Source of the DNA: Limisphaerales bacterium
GTDB lineage: Bacteria > Verrucomicrobiota > Verrucomicrobiia > Limisphaerales > BOG-1460
Length of the DNA: 35,584 nucleotides
NCBI GenBank assembly: GCA_003159675.1
Contig: PLQC01000157.1
Coordinates: 1-35,584, forward strand
Reading direction: 5' to 3'
In this document: positions 1-7,949 of the stretch, piece after piece
Layout of the letters: every line of letters starts with the position of its first letter
Numbering within the stretch: the first letter of the stretch is position 1
The notes under the pieces: model-generated
Seen by the model: the letters and a program-made list of their open reading frames with translations, nothing else
What the model was told of the DNA's origin: nothing
Database searches by the model: none
Translations under genes and position numbers: made by a program

Positions 1-2
1 AC

Positions 3-1634
3 GGCGCGGGCAAGACGACGCTAATGCGGCTGGCAGTGGGATTATTCACGCCGGACGCGGGCCGGATCATCGCGCTGGGCTTCGACGCGACACGCGAGTC
101 GCTCGCGGTGCAGTCGCAGGTCGGCTACATGCCGCAGCGGTTCGGCCTTTACGAAGACCTTTCCGTCCAGGAAAACCTCGACCTTTATGCGGATTTGCAG
201 GGTCTGCCGACTGCGGCGCGGGCGGAACGGTATCAGGAATTGATGCACATGACGGGTCTGGCCCGGTTCACCCAACGGCTGGCCGGGAAGTTGTCCGGCG
301 GAATGAAACAGAAACTTGGCCTCGCCTGCACGCTGGTCCGGCCGCCGCAATTATTGTTGCTGGACGAGCCGACTGTCGGAGTTGATCCGGTGTCGCGGCG
401 CGAACTCTGGCAGATCGTCTATCGCCTCGTGCAACAGGAAGGCATGACCGTGCTGCTCAGCACGGCCTACATGGACGAAGCGGAACGCTGTGACGAAGTC
501 ATCCTGCTGCACGAGGGAGAAGTGCTCGGCCACGGTCCGCCGCAACAGTTTCGCGACCGGTTGCGCGGACGCGCCTATCTGGTGAGCGCGCCGGGACTGA
601 AGAAGCGGACGGTGCAGGAAAAACTCGCGGTGGCGGCCAACGTGGTGGATGCGGTCATCCAGGGCGGGCGGGTGCGACTGGTCATGGAAACTGACGCGAT
701 CCCCGACGCGGGACGGTTGCTGCCGGATGTCGCCGGGGTTTCAATCCAGCCGGCGCCACCGCGACTGGAGGACAGCTTCGTGGCGATGTTGCGCAAACGG
801 CGCGCGGACGACGGCACCGCGCCGCGCCGCCATCCCGCGCCGCGAAACTCCAGGCGCGGGAACAACGGGACCGGTCCGGTCATTGAGGTCAACCACGTCA
901 AACGGCGGTTTGGCGATTTCTATGCGGTCAAAGACGTGAGCTTTCACGTCGAACGCGGGGAGGTGTTCGGGTTGCTGGGGGCGAACGGCGCCGGCAAATC
1001 AACGACGTTTCGGATGCTGTGCGGGCTGTTGCCGGTCACCGAAGGCAGCGTGCGCGTTGCCGGGCTGGACCTGCGGCACGCGGCGGCGGCGGCACGGGGG
1101 CGGATCGGTTATATGTCGCAGAAGTTTTCGCTCTATGGAAATCTCAGCGTGCGCGAGAACCTGCGGTTTTTCAGCAGCGCTTACGGGCTGTCGGGAGCGC
1201 GCCAACGCGAACAGATGGACCGGGCACTGGACGAGTTTGAACTGACCGCGGTGGTCGAGGCCCCCAGCCTCGATCTGCCGCTCGGCCACAAGCAGCGGCT
1301 GGCGATGGCCTGCGCCCTGATGCACGAGCCGGAAATTCTGTTTCTGGACGAACCGACTTCGGGCGTGGACCCGCTGGCGCGGCGTGAGTTCTGGAGTCGC
1401 ATCAACGCGCTGGCGGAACAAGCCGTCACCGTCATGGTCACCACCCATTTTATGGAGGAAGCCGATTACTGCGACCGGCTGGCGATCATGGCCGACGGCG
1501 GGATTCTGGCGCTGGGCACGCCGGAGGAAATCAAACAACACCAGCGCTCCGCCGCGCAACCGGAACCGACGATGGAAGAGGCGTTCATCGCGCTCATCGA
1601 ACATCCGGAACCACCCGCCGGAGCCGCCCGATGA
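3..1634 (+). CDS. ABC transporter, fused double ATP-binding protein (YbhF-like), 5' end outside window
   Basis: This is the ATPase subunit of an ABC-2 exporter, with two nucleotide-binding domains in one chain. The reading frame is open to the window edge and already encodes GAGKTTL from base 3, which is the Walker A motif of the first domain, so the true start lies upstream and the ATG at 24 is internal. The first domain has a good signature (LSGGMKQKL) and Walker B (LLLLDEPTVGVD). After a linker, the second domain has its own Walker A (GANGAGKST) and Walker B (LFLDEPTSGVD). Its signature reads LPLGHKQRL instead of LSGGQ, as is usual for the second half of YbhF. The stop codon overlaps the next gene by 4 bases, so ATPase and permeases are one operon. 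In related operons an HlyD-type adaptor precedes this gene. The substrate cannot be read from sequence; drugs or other cations are typical. Confidence 0.93.
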   Translation, partial: GAGKTTLMRLAVGLFTPDAGRIIALGFDATRESLAVQSQVGYMPQRFGLYEDLSVQENLDLYADLQGLPTAARAERYQELMHMTGLARFTQRLAGKLSGGMKQKLGLACTLVRPPQLLLLDEPTVGVDPVSRRELWQIVYRLVQQEGMTVLLSTAYMDEAERCDEVILLHEGEVLGHGPPQQFRDRLRGRAYLVSAPGLKKRTVQEKLAVAANVVDAVIQGGRVRLVMETDAIPDAGRLLPDVAGVSIQPAPPRLEDSFVAMLRKRRADDGTAPRRHPAPRNSRRGNNGTGPVIEVNHVKRRFGDFYAVKDVSFHVERGEVFGLLGANGAGKSTTFRMLCGLLPVTEGSVRVAGLDLRHAAAAARGRIGYMSQKFSLYGNLSVRENLRFFSSAYGLSGARQREQMDRALDEFELTAVVEAPSLDLPLGHKQRLAMACALMHEPEILFLDEPTSGVDPLARREFWSRINALAEQAVTVMVTTHFMEEADYCDRLAIMADGGILALGTPEEIKQHQRSAAQPEPTMEEAFIALIEHPEPPAGAAR

Positions 1635-2797
1635 ACGCGAAACGCCCGGCACCAAATCCGGCGGTTGCGCCGGCGCGCGGCGGCGGCCGGATGCGGTTGC
1701 GCGGCCTGATCCGCAAGGAATTTTACCAGGCGCTGCGCGATCCGAGCAGCATTGCCATCGCGTTTCTGTTGCCAGTGGTCCTGCTGCTGATCTTTGGCTA
1801 TGGCGTGTCGCTGGACGCCGAGCACGTGCCGCTGGCGCTGGTGGTGGAAGCGCCGAGTGCAGACACGGCCAGCTTTACCGGACGTTTCCAACACTCGCGG
1901 TATTTCGCGCCAGTCGAGATGCGGGACGTGCGCGCGGCGGAGGCGGCGCTGATGGCGGGGCGTGTGGACGCGATTGTCCATCTGCGCAGTGATTTTGCGC
2001 GGCAGTTGCGCACGCCGGACGGCGCGCCGGTTCAGGTGATTGTCAACGGCGTGAACGCCAACACCGCGCAACTGGTGCTCGGCTACGTCCAGGGCGTCTG
2101 GCAGCGCTGGCTGACGCAACAGGCGCAGGCGCGGGGCGGGACGCTGAACGCGCCGTTGCAGGTCGAGTCGCGGGTCTGGTTCAACAGCGAGCTGCGGAGC
2201 CGCGATTTTCTCGTGCCGGGCCTGATCGCGATCATCATGACGCTGATCGGCGCGCTGTTGACGGCGCTGGTGATGGCGCGGGAATGGGAGCGCGGCACGA
2301 TGGAGGCGCTCATGGTCACGCCGGTGACGATGGGCGAGGTGTTGCTGGGCAAGCTGCTGCCCTATTACCTGATGGGCATGGGCGGCATGGCGTTGTCGGT
2401 GGTGATGGCCGTCTGGTTGTTTGATGTGCCGCTGCGCGGTTCCCTCTGGCTGCTGTTCGCCACCTCGTCCTTGTTTCTGCTGGCGGCGCTGGGAATGGGG
2501 CTGCTGATTTCCACGGTGACGAAGAACCAGTTCGTTGCCGGCCAGGTCGCCATCATCACAACCTATCTGCCGGCCTTCATCCTGTCGGGATTCATCTTTG
2601 ACATCGGCAGCATGCCGGGCGTGGTGCAGGCGATCACGCATATCGTCGCCGCGCGCTATTTCGTGGCGATTTTGCAGACGCTGTTTCTGGCGGGCAACGT
2701 CTGGCCGGTCATCCTGCCCAACGCGCTGGCGTTGACGCTGATGGCGATATTTTTTCTCGGCCTGAGCCGGCGCAAAATGCGGAAACGGCTGGAATAG
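1631..2797 (+). CDS. ABC-2 type permease (YbhS-like)
   Basis: This is the first of two inner-membrane permease subunits of the exporter, 388 residues. It has the ABC-2 layout: a short cytoplasmic start, one membrane helix (about residues 35-60), a large extracytoplasmic domain to about residue 195, then five hydrophobic segments. The block around AREWERGTMEALMVTPV is the conserved cytoplasmic motif of this family, following the membrane segment that starts near residue 195. The ATG start at 1631 overlaps the ATPase stop (ATGA), which implies translational coupling. The next gene is a paralogue that starts 9 bases later, so the pump probably contains both permeases as a heterodimer. Confidence 0.92.
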   Translation: MNAKRPAPNPAVAPARGGGRMRLRGLIRKEFYQALRDPSSIAIAFLLPVVLLLIFGYGVSLDAEHVPLALVVEAPSADTASFTGRFQHSRYFAPVEMRDVRAAEAALMAGRVDAIVHLRSDFARQLRTPDGAPVQVIVNGVNANTAQLVLGYVQGVWQRWLTQQAQARGGTLNAPLQVESRVWFNSELRSRDFLVPGLIAIIMTLIGALLTALVMAREWERGTMEALMVTPVTMGEVLLGKLLPYYLMGMGGMALSVVMAVWLFDVPLRGSLWLLFATSSLFLLAALGMGLLISTVTKNQFVAGQVAIITTYLPAFILSGFIFDIGSMPGVVQAITHIVAARYFVAILQTLFLAGNVWPVILPNALALTLMAIFFLGLSRRKMRKRLE

Positions 2798-2806
2798 GCG
2801 GCGACC

Positions 2807-3937
2807 ATGGGACAATTTCTCCATCAATTCCGGCAACGGCTGCAGGCGCTGGTGATCAAGGAATTTCTGGCGCTGCTCAAGGACAAGCGGAGCCGGATGG
2901 TGGTGCTCGTGCCGCCGCTCATCCAACTGCTGGTGTTCGGCTATGCGGCGACGTTCGACCTGAACCGCGTTCCCTATGCGGTCTATGACGAGGACCACGG
3001 CGCGGCGGCCCGCGACCTGGCCGCGCGGTTCGCCGGTTCGCCCATCTTTCGGCAGGTAGCGGTGGTGGCGCATGACGATCAAATCGCGCCGTGGGTGGAC
3101 GGCAAACGCGTGCTGCTGGTGCTGCATATCGGACCGCAGTTCAGCCGGGAACTGAACAGCGGCCGGTCCGGCCCGGTGCAGGTCATCATTGACGGTCGCA
3201 ACTCGAACACGGCGGCCATTCTGCTGAACTACGTCAACACCATCCTGGCCGCGTTCAACGCCGATTGGGAACGGCAAACCGGCGGCCCCGGCGCGCAAGC
3301 CCGGCTGGAAACGCGGGCGTGGTTCAACCCGAACCTGTTGAGCCGCTGGTTTATCGTGCCCGGCATCGTGGGACTGCTGACGCTGGTGGTCACCACGCTG
3401 GTCACGGCGCTGTCGGTGGCCCGCGAACGCGAGCAAGGCACGTTCGACCAACTGCTGGTCACGCCGTTCCGGCCCTGGGAAATTCTGCTGGGCAAGTCGC
3501 TGCCGGGTTTTCTCATTGGCTGGTTTGAAACCACCCTGATCGTCGTGCTGGCGATCGTCTGGTTCCACGTGCCGTTCCGCGGCAGTCTGGTGACGCTGTC
3601 CGTCGGCCTCTTTTTCTTCCTGCTCTCGACGGTGGGCATGGGGCTGATGATTTCCTCGTTGTCCGTCACCCAGCAACAAGGGTTGCTGGGCGCGTTCCTG
3701 TTCATCGTGCCGTCCATCGTCCTTTCGGGTTTTGCCACGCCGATTGCCAACATGCCGCACTGGGTCCAGCAGATCACCCTGCTCAATCCGCTGCGCTATT
3801 TTCTGGTGATCTTGCACGGCGTGTTTCTGGAGGGCACACCGTTTCATCTGCTCGTCGCTCAATTCTGGCCTATGGCGGTCATCGGCCTGGTCAACCTGAC
3901 GCTGGCGGGTTTCCTCTTCCGTCACCGTTTATATTGA
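2807..3937 (+). CDS. ABC-2 type permease (YbhR-like)
   Basis: This is the second permease subunit, 376 residues, a paralogue of the preceding gene with the same layout: an N-terminal membrane helix, an extracytoplasmic domain, and five C-terminal hydrophobic segments. The conserved motif reads AREREQGTFDQLLVTPFRP, equivalent to AREWERGTMEALMVTPV in the neighbour. It starts 9 bases after the previous stop and is the last gene of the operon; the next gene faces it from the other strand. The pair of dissimilar permeases with one double ATPase is the YbhFSR arrangement. No clear terminator hairpin with a T-run is visible after the stop. Confidence 0.92.
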   Translation: MGQFLHQFRQRLQALVIKEFLALLKDKRSRMVVLVPPLIQLLVFGYAATFDLNRVPYAVYDEDHGAAARDLAARFAGSPIFRQVAVVAHDDQIAPWVDGKRVLLVLHIGPQFSRELNSGRSGPVQVIIDGRNSNTAAILLNYVNTILAAFNADWERQTGGPGAQARLETRAWFNPNLLSRWFIVPGIVGLLTLVVTTLVTALSVAREREQGTFDQLLVTPFRPWEILLGKSLPGFLIGWFETTLIVVLAIVWFHVPFRGSLVTLSVGLFFFLLSTVGMGLMISSLSVTQQQGLLGAFLFIVPSIVLSGFATPIANMPHWVQQITLLNPLRYFLVILHGVFLEGTPFHLLVAQFWPMAVIGLVNLTLAGFLFRHRLY

Positions 3938-4072
3938 GCCGGAGCGATGCCATAAAAAAGGGGAGGCGCCCGCCGCAAACCCGCCTTGCCACGAGGTTGA
4001 CTTTGTTCTGGAACGCCCGGGCCTGAATCGGCGATGATGATGTGGACAGCATCGGCATGCTGGATCAAAACC
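3938..4072. other. Convergent intergenic gap with possible gene remnant
   Basis: This 135-base gap separates the ABC operon from the convergent serpin gene. On the minus strand an open stretch encodes a peptide containing QHADAVHIIIADSGPGVPEQ. It has the look of a conserved acidic motif, such as the catalytic Asp strand of a DDE transposase or the G1 box of a kinase, but it has no start and no further homology that can be recognised. A six-T run on the minus strand follows GC-rich sequence without a convincing stem. It is most likely a small remnant or chance. Confidence 0.25.
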
Positions 4073-5275
4073 TCAACGCAACGCACCCGGGTTGGAGACG
4101 ATTCCCACAAACAAAATGGAGCGCGTGGTTTTGTCACCGATCACGAAGAAGAACGGACGATCCAGAATCATCTCAAAAGGATTTTCCGGTCGCATCACGG
4201 CCATGGTGCGGAGCGTGGCAGTGGTAACCGCTGCCGCTTCGGTTCCTTCCTCGTTCACTTCCACAAAACTTTTCTGCTTCACCTCGCTCAAAAACAATTT
4301 CTCGGCTGACATGGCCGAAAAGTCCGCGTCAGTGGAAAAGGCGCGCTTCATGCCCAGCGCTTCGAGCGGTTCGTTCAAGATCACATTGTAATTCAATTTG
4401 AAGCGCGGGAACACCACCATGCCTTCGCGGTCTCTAAATTGCGGCAGGATTTTATTTTGCCAGACTCTGCCATCGAAGCTGGCAAGGAGTTTTTTGATGT
4501 CAGAACCGTTGTTTGGAAGAATGAGACACATTTGCAGACGCCCGCCGGCATAGGGCAGACGCACGGCTTGAAATCCCTCCGCCTGAAAATAATCAAAATG
4601 CCCGTGCTGCTGCATCATCGGAACTTGTATTTGAGTTTCATCGGGCGGGGTGAACGCGCGATCCTTCGTCGCGCCCTTGTCAAACTCGTGCGCCCAACGG
4701 CCTTTGAAATAAATAGCGTTGGCAAGGATGACGCGGGTCAGCGGGTTCATCGGCCATTGGACGATGTCTTTGATTCGTCCGTGAGTATTTACCTCCGCCC
4801 AGTTGTTGATGATTTTGGCCGATTGCGGGCTGGCAAAATCCAGTGCGCCGATTTTCGCCTGGAAATAATTGGTGCTGCGAGCCATAAACTCCGGTTTCAA
4901 TTCGACGCCCTGCTTATACCAGATGGAATTGGCCAGACTCAGAGTGACATCGTTCTGACCGCTCGTGATGGATTGATCCAAACTTTTGCAAGCCGCGTCC
5001 CGCGCTGCCAGTCCGTTCACATGCAGGACGCTTTCCATTTCCTGTTTCGTCCTGCCCGCCGCGCCGTCGCCGACTATTTGCAGAACGGTTGAAACGCTGT
5101 AAGGCGAAATGAAAACATTGCCGCCAGGCTGTTTGCCGGCGATTTGTTTCAGCAAGTCAAAGGCAAAACCGGTGTTGGCCGCCGTCAGACTGTCCTGATC
5201 GGCCTGCGCATCCGCTAACGCAGAAAACCCGGCAATACAGATCAACACCAGCAGGCCTTGCCGCGCGATTTTCAT
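4073..5275 (-). CDS. Secreted serpin, inhibitory type
   Basis: This is a serine protease inhibitor of the serpin fold, 400 residues, close to the usual size. An N-terminal signal peptide (about residues 1-24, ending ALADAQA) sends it out of the cytoplasm. The hinge of the reactive centre loop reads EEGTEAAAVT (residues 342-351), with the Gly, Thr and small residues at P15 to P9 that are needed for loop insertion, so it should be inhibitory and not a storage-type serpin. The family signature is present as LDRPFFFVI (residues 371-379). The scissile bond falls somewhere in RTMAVMRP (356-363). The residues there favour an elastase- or chymotrypsin-like target over trypsin, but exact P1 is uncertain because the loop is slightly longer than in antithrombin. 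The gene starts 7 bases after the stop of a response regulator on the same strand and may be co-transcribed with it. No strong ribosome site is visible. Confidence 0.95.
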   Translation of the reverse strand: MKIARQGLLVLICIAGFSALADAQADQDSLTAANTGFAFDLLKQIAGKQPGGNVFISPYSVSTVLQIVGDGAAGRTKQEMESVLHVNGLAARDAACKSLDQSITSGQNDVTLSLANSIWYKQGVELKPEFMARSTNYFQAKIGALDFASPQSAKIINNWAEVNTHGRIKDIVQWPMNPLTRVILANAIYFKGRWAHEFDKGATKDRAFTPPDETQIQVPMMQQHGHFDYFQAEGFQAVRLPYAGGRLQMCLILPNNGSDIKKLLASFDGRVWQNKILPQFRDREGMVVFPRFKLNYNVILNEPLEALGMKRAFSTDADFSAMSAEKLFLSEVKQKSFVEVNEEGTEAAAVTTATLRTMAVMRPENPFEMILDRPFFFVIGDKTTRSILFVGIVSNPGALR

Positions 5276-5282
5276 AGGGCAG

Positions 5283-5843
5283 TTAAGATGAGCTGCCGGG
5301 CTTCACTGGCTGGCCAGTTCTTCCAGCGGCGTAGCGGAACGGCACGTCGCGCCCCGCAAGCCGTGCGAGGCGCGTCTCGACCGATTCAGCGAGCAATCGG
5401 GTGATGGTTTGGAGCAGGATGGGAATGTTCAGGGGCTTTTCCAACAATGCACCCACGCCCGCCCCCACCGCCGCGAACAATTGGTTCGGCCTCGCGGTGA
5501 TGAGGATGACCGGCACAAGCGGATGCTCGGCACTGAGGCGTTCAAAGGTGTCCCAGCCGTTCTTGTGTGGCATGTTGAGGTCGAGAAGCACAACGTCAAC
5601 CGAGGTGGAAGCGACGATTTCCAGCGCGTGTTGACCGTCATTGGCGGGAATCACCAGGTAGCCTTCCTCAACCAGCATATCTTGGAGTGAACCGCGCACG
5701 CTGGCATCGTCATCCACGAGCAGGATGCGGCGGCGGGCGGGCGGCTTCGTCGTTGTTGCGTTGGTTGCGGCGGAAGCGTCGCGCGTTGGCTGCTCCTCTG
5801 TTCCCTCATGTTTCCGGCTTCGGGACTTTGTCTGGGCTTTCAT
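5283..5843 (-). CDS. Receiver-only response regulator
   Basis: This single-domain response regulator has no output domain after the receiver. With the ATG at 5843 it has 186 residues: a charged, low-complexity N-terminal tail of about 37 residues, then a receiver with the acidic pocket DDD (44-46), phosphoacceptor Asp 88 in VVLLDLNMP, Thr 116 and Lys 136. The frame is open further upstream, but that part overlaps the preceding gene. The chosen ATG comes one base after that gene's stop; an ATG at 5870 is the alternative. It is closely similar to the preceding receiver protein and both are divergent from a histidine kinase at 6561, which suggests branched or relay phosphotransfer. It may signal by protein contact. 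Confidence 0.85.
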   Translation of the reverse strand: MKAQTKSRSRKHEGTEEQPTRDASAATNATTTKPPARRRILLVDDDASVRGSLQDMLVEEGYLVIPANDGQHALEIVASTSVDVVLLDLNMPHKNGWDTFERLSAEHPLVPVILITARPNQLFAAVGAGVGALLEKPLNIPILLQTITRLLAESVETRLARLAGRDVPFRYAAGRTGQPVKPGSSS

Positions 5844-5844
5844 G

Positions 5845-6369
5845 TCAGGAATGGTTTGCGGTGTTGGCATTGAGCAGCCGCGTGACAAAGGCTCGGTTGG
5901 TAATGCGCTCGGTGTGTCGTTTTTCCGGTTCGTGCGTGAACTTGCGGATGGCCCGCAGTAGCACCGGGAAATCCAGCGGCTTTTCCATGAACGCATCCAC
6001 GCCCAGCCGCACGGCTTCCTTGTATTGGTGCGGGCGCGCCGTGATGATGATGACCGGCATCAGCGGACACACACGGTCGAGCTTTGTGAACGCAGTCCAG
6101 CCATCCACGTTGGGCATGTTCAAGTCCAGCAGCACGAGATCCGGGGGATGAGCGGTGGCATGGGCGACCGCTTGACGGCCATCCGCAGCCACGTCCACGT
6201 CGTAGCCTTCCGATTCAAGGACGGCGGCCAGCGCGGCGCGCACCACGGCATCGTCCTCGGCAATGAGAACACGCTTGCGATTCGCGGTGGCGAATGAACC
6301 GGCAGAATCAGGCGCCAGCGCGCCCAGTGCGAAAGTGGGGGTTTTCGGGAATTTATCGGGTAATTTCAT
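5845..6369 (-). CDS. Receiver-only response regulator
   Basis: This is a 174-residue protein whose only recognisable domain is a receiver (about residues 32-150). The acidic pair is D39-D40, the phosphoacceptor is Asp 82 in LVLLDLNMP, and Thr 110 and Lys 130 complete the active site. About 30 unstructured residues precede the domain and a charged tail follows. The ATG at 6369 is preceded by purine-rich GAAAGAAAG, a plausible ribosome site. It is the first gene of a minus-strand unit with a second receiver protein and perhaps the serpin, and it diverges from the kinase gene at 6561, its likely phosphodonor. Confidence 0.9.
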   Translation of the reverse strand: MKLPDKFPKTPTFALGALAPDSAGSFATANRKRVLIAEDDAVVRAALAAVLESEGYDVDVAADGRQAVAHATAHPPDLVLLDLNMPNVDGWTAFTKLDRVCPLMPVIIITARPHQYKEAVRLGVDAFMEKPLDFPVLLRAIRKFTHEPEKRHTERITNRAFVTRLLNANTANHS

Positions 6370-6560
6370 ATTCTTTCTTTCACAGGTTGTTCTTTTTTAC
6401 TGGGCCGCCGCAGCGGGCGCTCGAACGAGTTAAACCTAAGCCGCCGGGATGCCAACCGGCTGGCGGGTTGATTTGCTGGGCTTTAGTTCAAGAACGAATC
6501 CACCGCGTCACTTTTTTGGTTAAGAAGTTACCGCCGTCTGGTAAGCTGCTGGCCATTGAT
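6370..6560. promoter_or_regulatory. Divergent promoter region between receiver gene and histidine kinase
   Basis: This 191-base gap lies between divergent two-component genes and must carry promoters for both. No consensus sigma-70 pair stands out. The sequence at about 6460-6480 resembles a -24/-12 element, but the GG to GC distance is 11 bases instead of 10, so it is not called. Confidence 0.4.
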
Positions 6561-7949
6561 ATGAACTCCGCTGCCCGCCTGCGCATGACGATGTTGATCG
6601 GAGCTATCGCTTTGATGGCTGGCCTGACGCTTTGGGGCGTTCAGGATTCCTGGCGGCGCATCGCGCAACTCGAACGCAAACTGACCGCCTCGCAGCTGGG
6701 AAGCTTCCGGCTTGCCGAAGAATTCCAGCAGCGGCTGCTGACCTTGGACAACCTCTTGCTCCGCTACACCGCCCGGCGCAACCCGGCGACATGGAATCAA
6801 TTCCAAGAGGACAGCGTCCAGCTCGACCAATGGATTGACCAGCAAACCTCGAAGCTCACCACTCCGCGCGAGCTTGACCTCTTCCACCAACTCAACACGG
6901 CCTATGACGACTACCTTGCCGCCGCCGCTCAAGTGCAGACCAACGGACAGCCCGCAGGCATCACGGCGGAGGCTTTTGCCCAGCTTGAACACGTCGAACG
7001 CCACGAAGACCGGTTGCACCAACTCGGCATCCAACTCGCCGGCGCGCACCGCGAGGCGGAGAGACTATTCCTGGCCGACGTGAACCACACGCTCGCGAAC
7101 CTGCGCGTCTTCCTTTTCATCGGCGTGGTTCTGCTGCTCGCGCTCGTCGCCGTGCTCGGCGTCGTCCTCTACCGCGACCTCATCGCGCCACTCCGCACGA
7201 AACTCGTGCAGAGCGAAGTCCTGCTTGAAAAGCAGGAGAAGCTCGCCACGCTCGGCACACTGGCCGCCGGCATCGCCCACGAAATTCGCAACCCGCTCAC
7301 GTCCATCAAGGCCCGGCTTTACATGCTCGGCAAACGCGTTGCCACCGACGCGGCCAGCATGGCGGATACGGGCGTCATCAGTTCCGAAATTGGCCGGCTC
7401 GAACGCATCGTGCAGGATGTGCTCCATTTTGCCCGCCCTTCTGAACCGCAACTCAAAATCGTGCGCGCCGATGTGCCCTTGCGCGAAGTAGCCTCGCTCA
7501 TGGGCAGCACGCTCGAGCATGGCCGCGTACAACTCGCGCTCGAAGGCGGTCCGGAGTTGCACGTTTCAATGGATACTGCGCTCATCAAGCAGGTCCTCAT
7601 CAATCTCGTCCGCAACGCCGCCGAAGCCATCGAAGACCAGGGCAGCGTCACGCTGCGGGTGCGGGCGAGCCATGCCAAGCTTCACGGCAAATCAAGTGAC
7701 GTGGCTGTCCTCGAAGTCACCGACACCGGCAAAGGCATTCCGCCCGAAGTCGAGAAGCGCCTGTTCGACCCGTTCTTTACCACGAAGGAAGCGGGCACGG
7801 GTCTCGGCCTTTCGATTGCGGCGCGCATTGTCGAGAAGCAAGGCGGCGCGCTGGAATATCAGACCCGGCCCGGTCACGGCACGACTTTCGGCATCATGTT
7901 GCCTGCCGTGCCCGCGCCTGCGACCGATTCATCCATTCCGCCCGCATGA
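6561..7949 (+). CDS. Membrane sensor histidine kinase, NtrB/ZraS-like
   Basis: This kinase autophosphorylates on His 240 and should pass phosphate to the NtrC-like regulator encoded next. The open frame extends upstream to 6294 but there overlaps the divergent receiver gene, so the ATG at 6561 is chosen (462 residues), which puts a membrane helix right at the start (about 10-27). A helical extracytoplasmic sensor region of about 155 residues follows, then a second helix (about 181-204). The dimerisation/phosphoacceptor motif is AGIAHEIRNPLTSIK. The ATPase domain has the N box (LINLVRNAAEAI), G1 (DTGKGIP), F box (FDPFFTTK) and G2 (GTGLGL). The stop overlaps the next start by 4 bases (ATGA). 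The sensor shows no named ligand domain, so the signal is unknown. Confidence 0.93.
   Translation: MNSAARLRMTMLIGAIALMAGLTLWGVQDSWRRIAQLERKLTASQLGSFRLAEEFQQRLLTLDNLLLRYTARRNPATWNQFQEDSVQLDQWIDQQTSKLTTPRELDLFHQLNTAYDDYLAAAAQVQTNGQPAGITAEAFAQLEHVERHEDRLHQLGIQLAGAHREAERLFLADVNHTLANLRVFLFIGVVLLLALVAVLGVVLYRDLIAPLRTKLVQSEVLLEKQEKLATLGTLAAGIAHEIRNPLTSIKARLYMLGKRVATDAASMADTGVISSEIGRLERIVQDVLHFARPSEPQLKIVRADVPLREVASLMGSTLEHGRVQLALEGGPELHVSMDTALIKQVLINLVRNAAEAIEDQGSVTLRVRASHAKLHGKSSDVAVLEVTDTGKGIPPEVEKRLFDPFFTTKEAGTGLGLSIAARIVEKQGGALEYQTRPGHGTTFGIMLPAVPAPATDSSIPPA

Noticed and set aside
1466-3925. 819-codon open frame on the minus strand
   Set aside because: It is antisense to the ABC ATPase and permease genes, which have clear motifs. 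The protein is rich in R, Q, H and D with no domain, as expected of a shadow frame in GC-rich DNA.
6455-6485. Sigma-54-like sequence before the histidine kinase
   Set aside because: CTGGCGGGTTGATTTGCT has 11 instead of 10 bases between GG and GC, and lacks the CAC of the -24 block.
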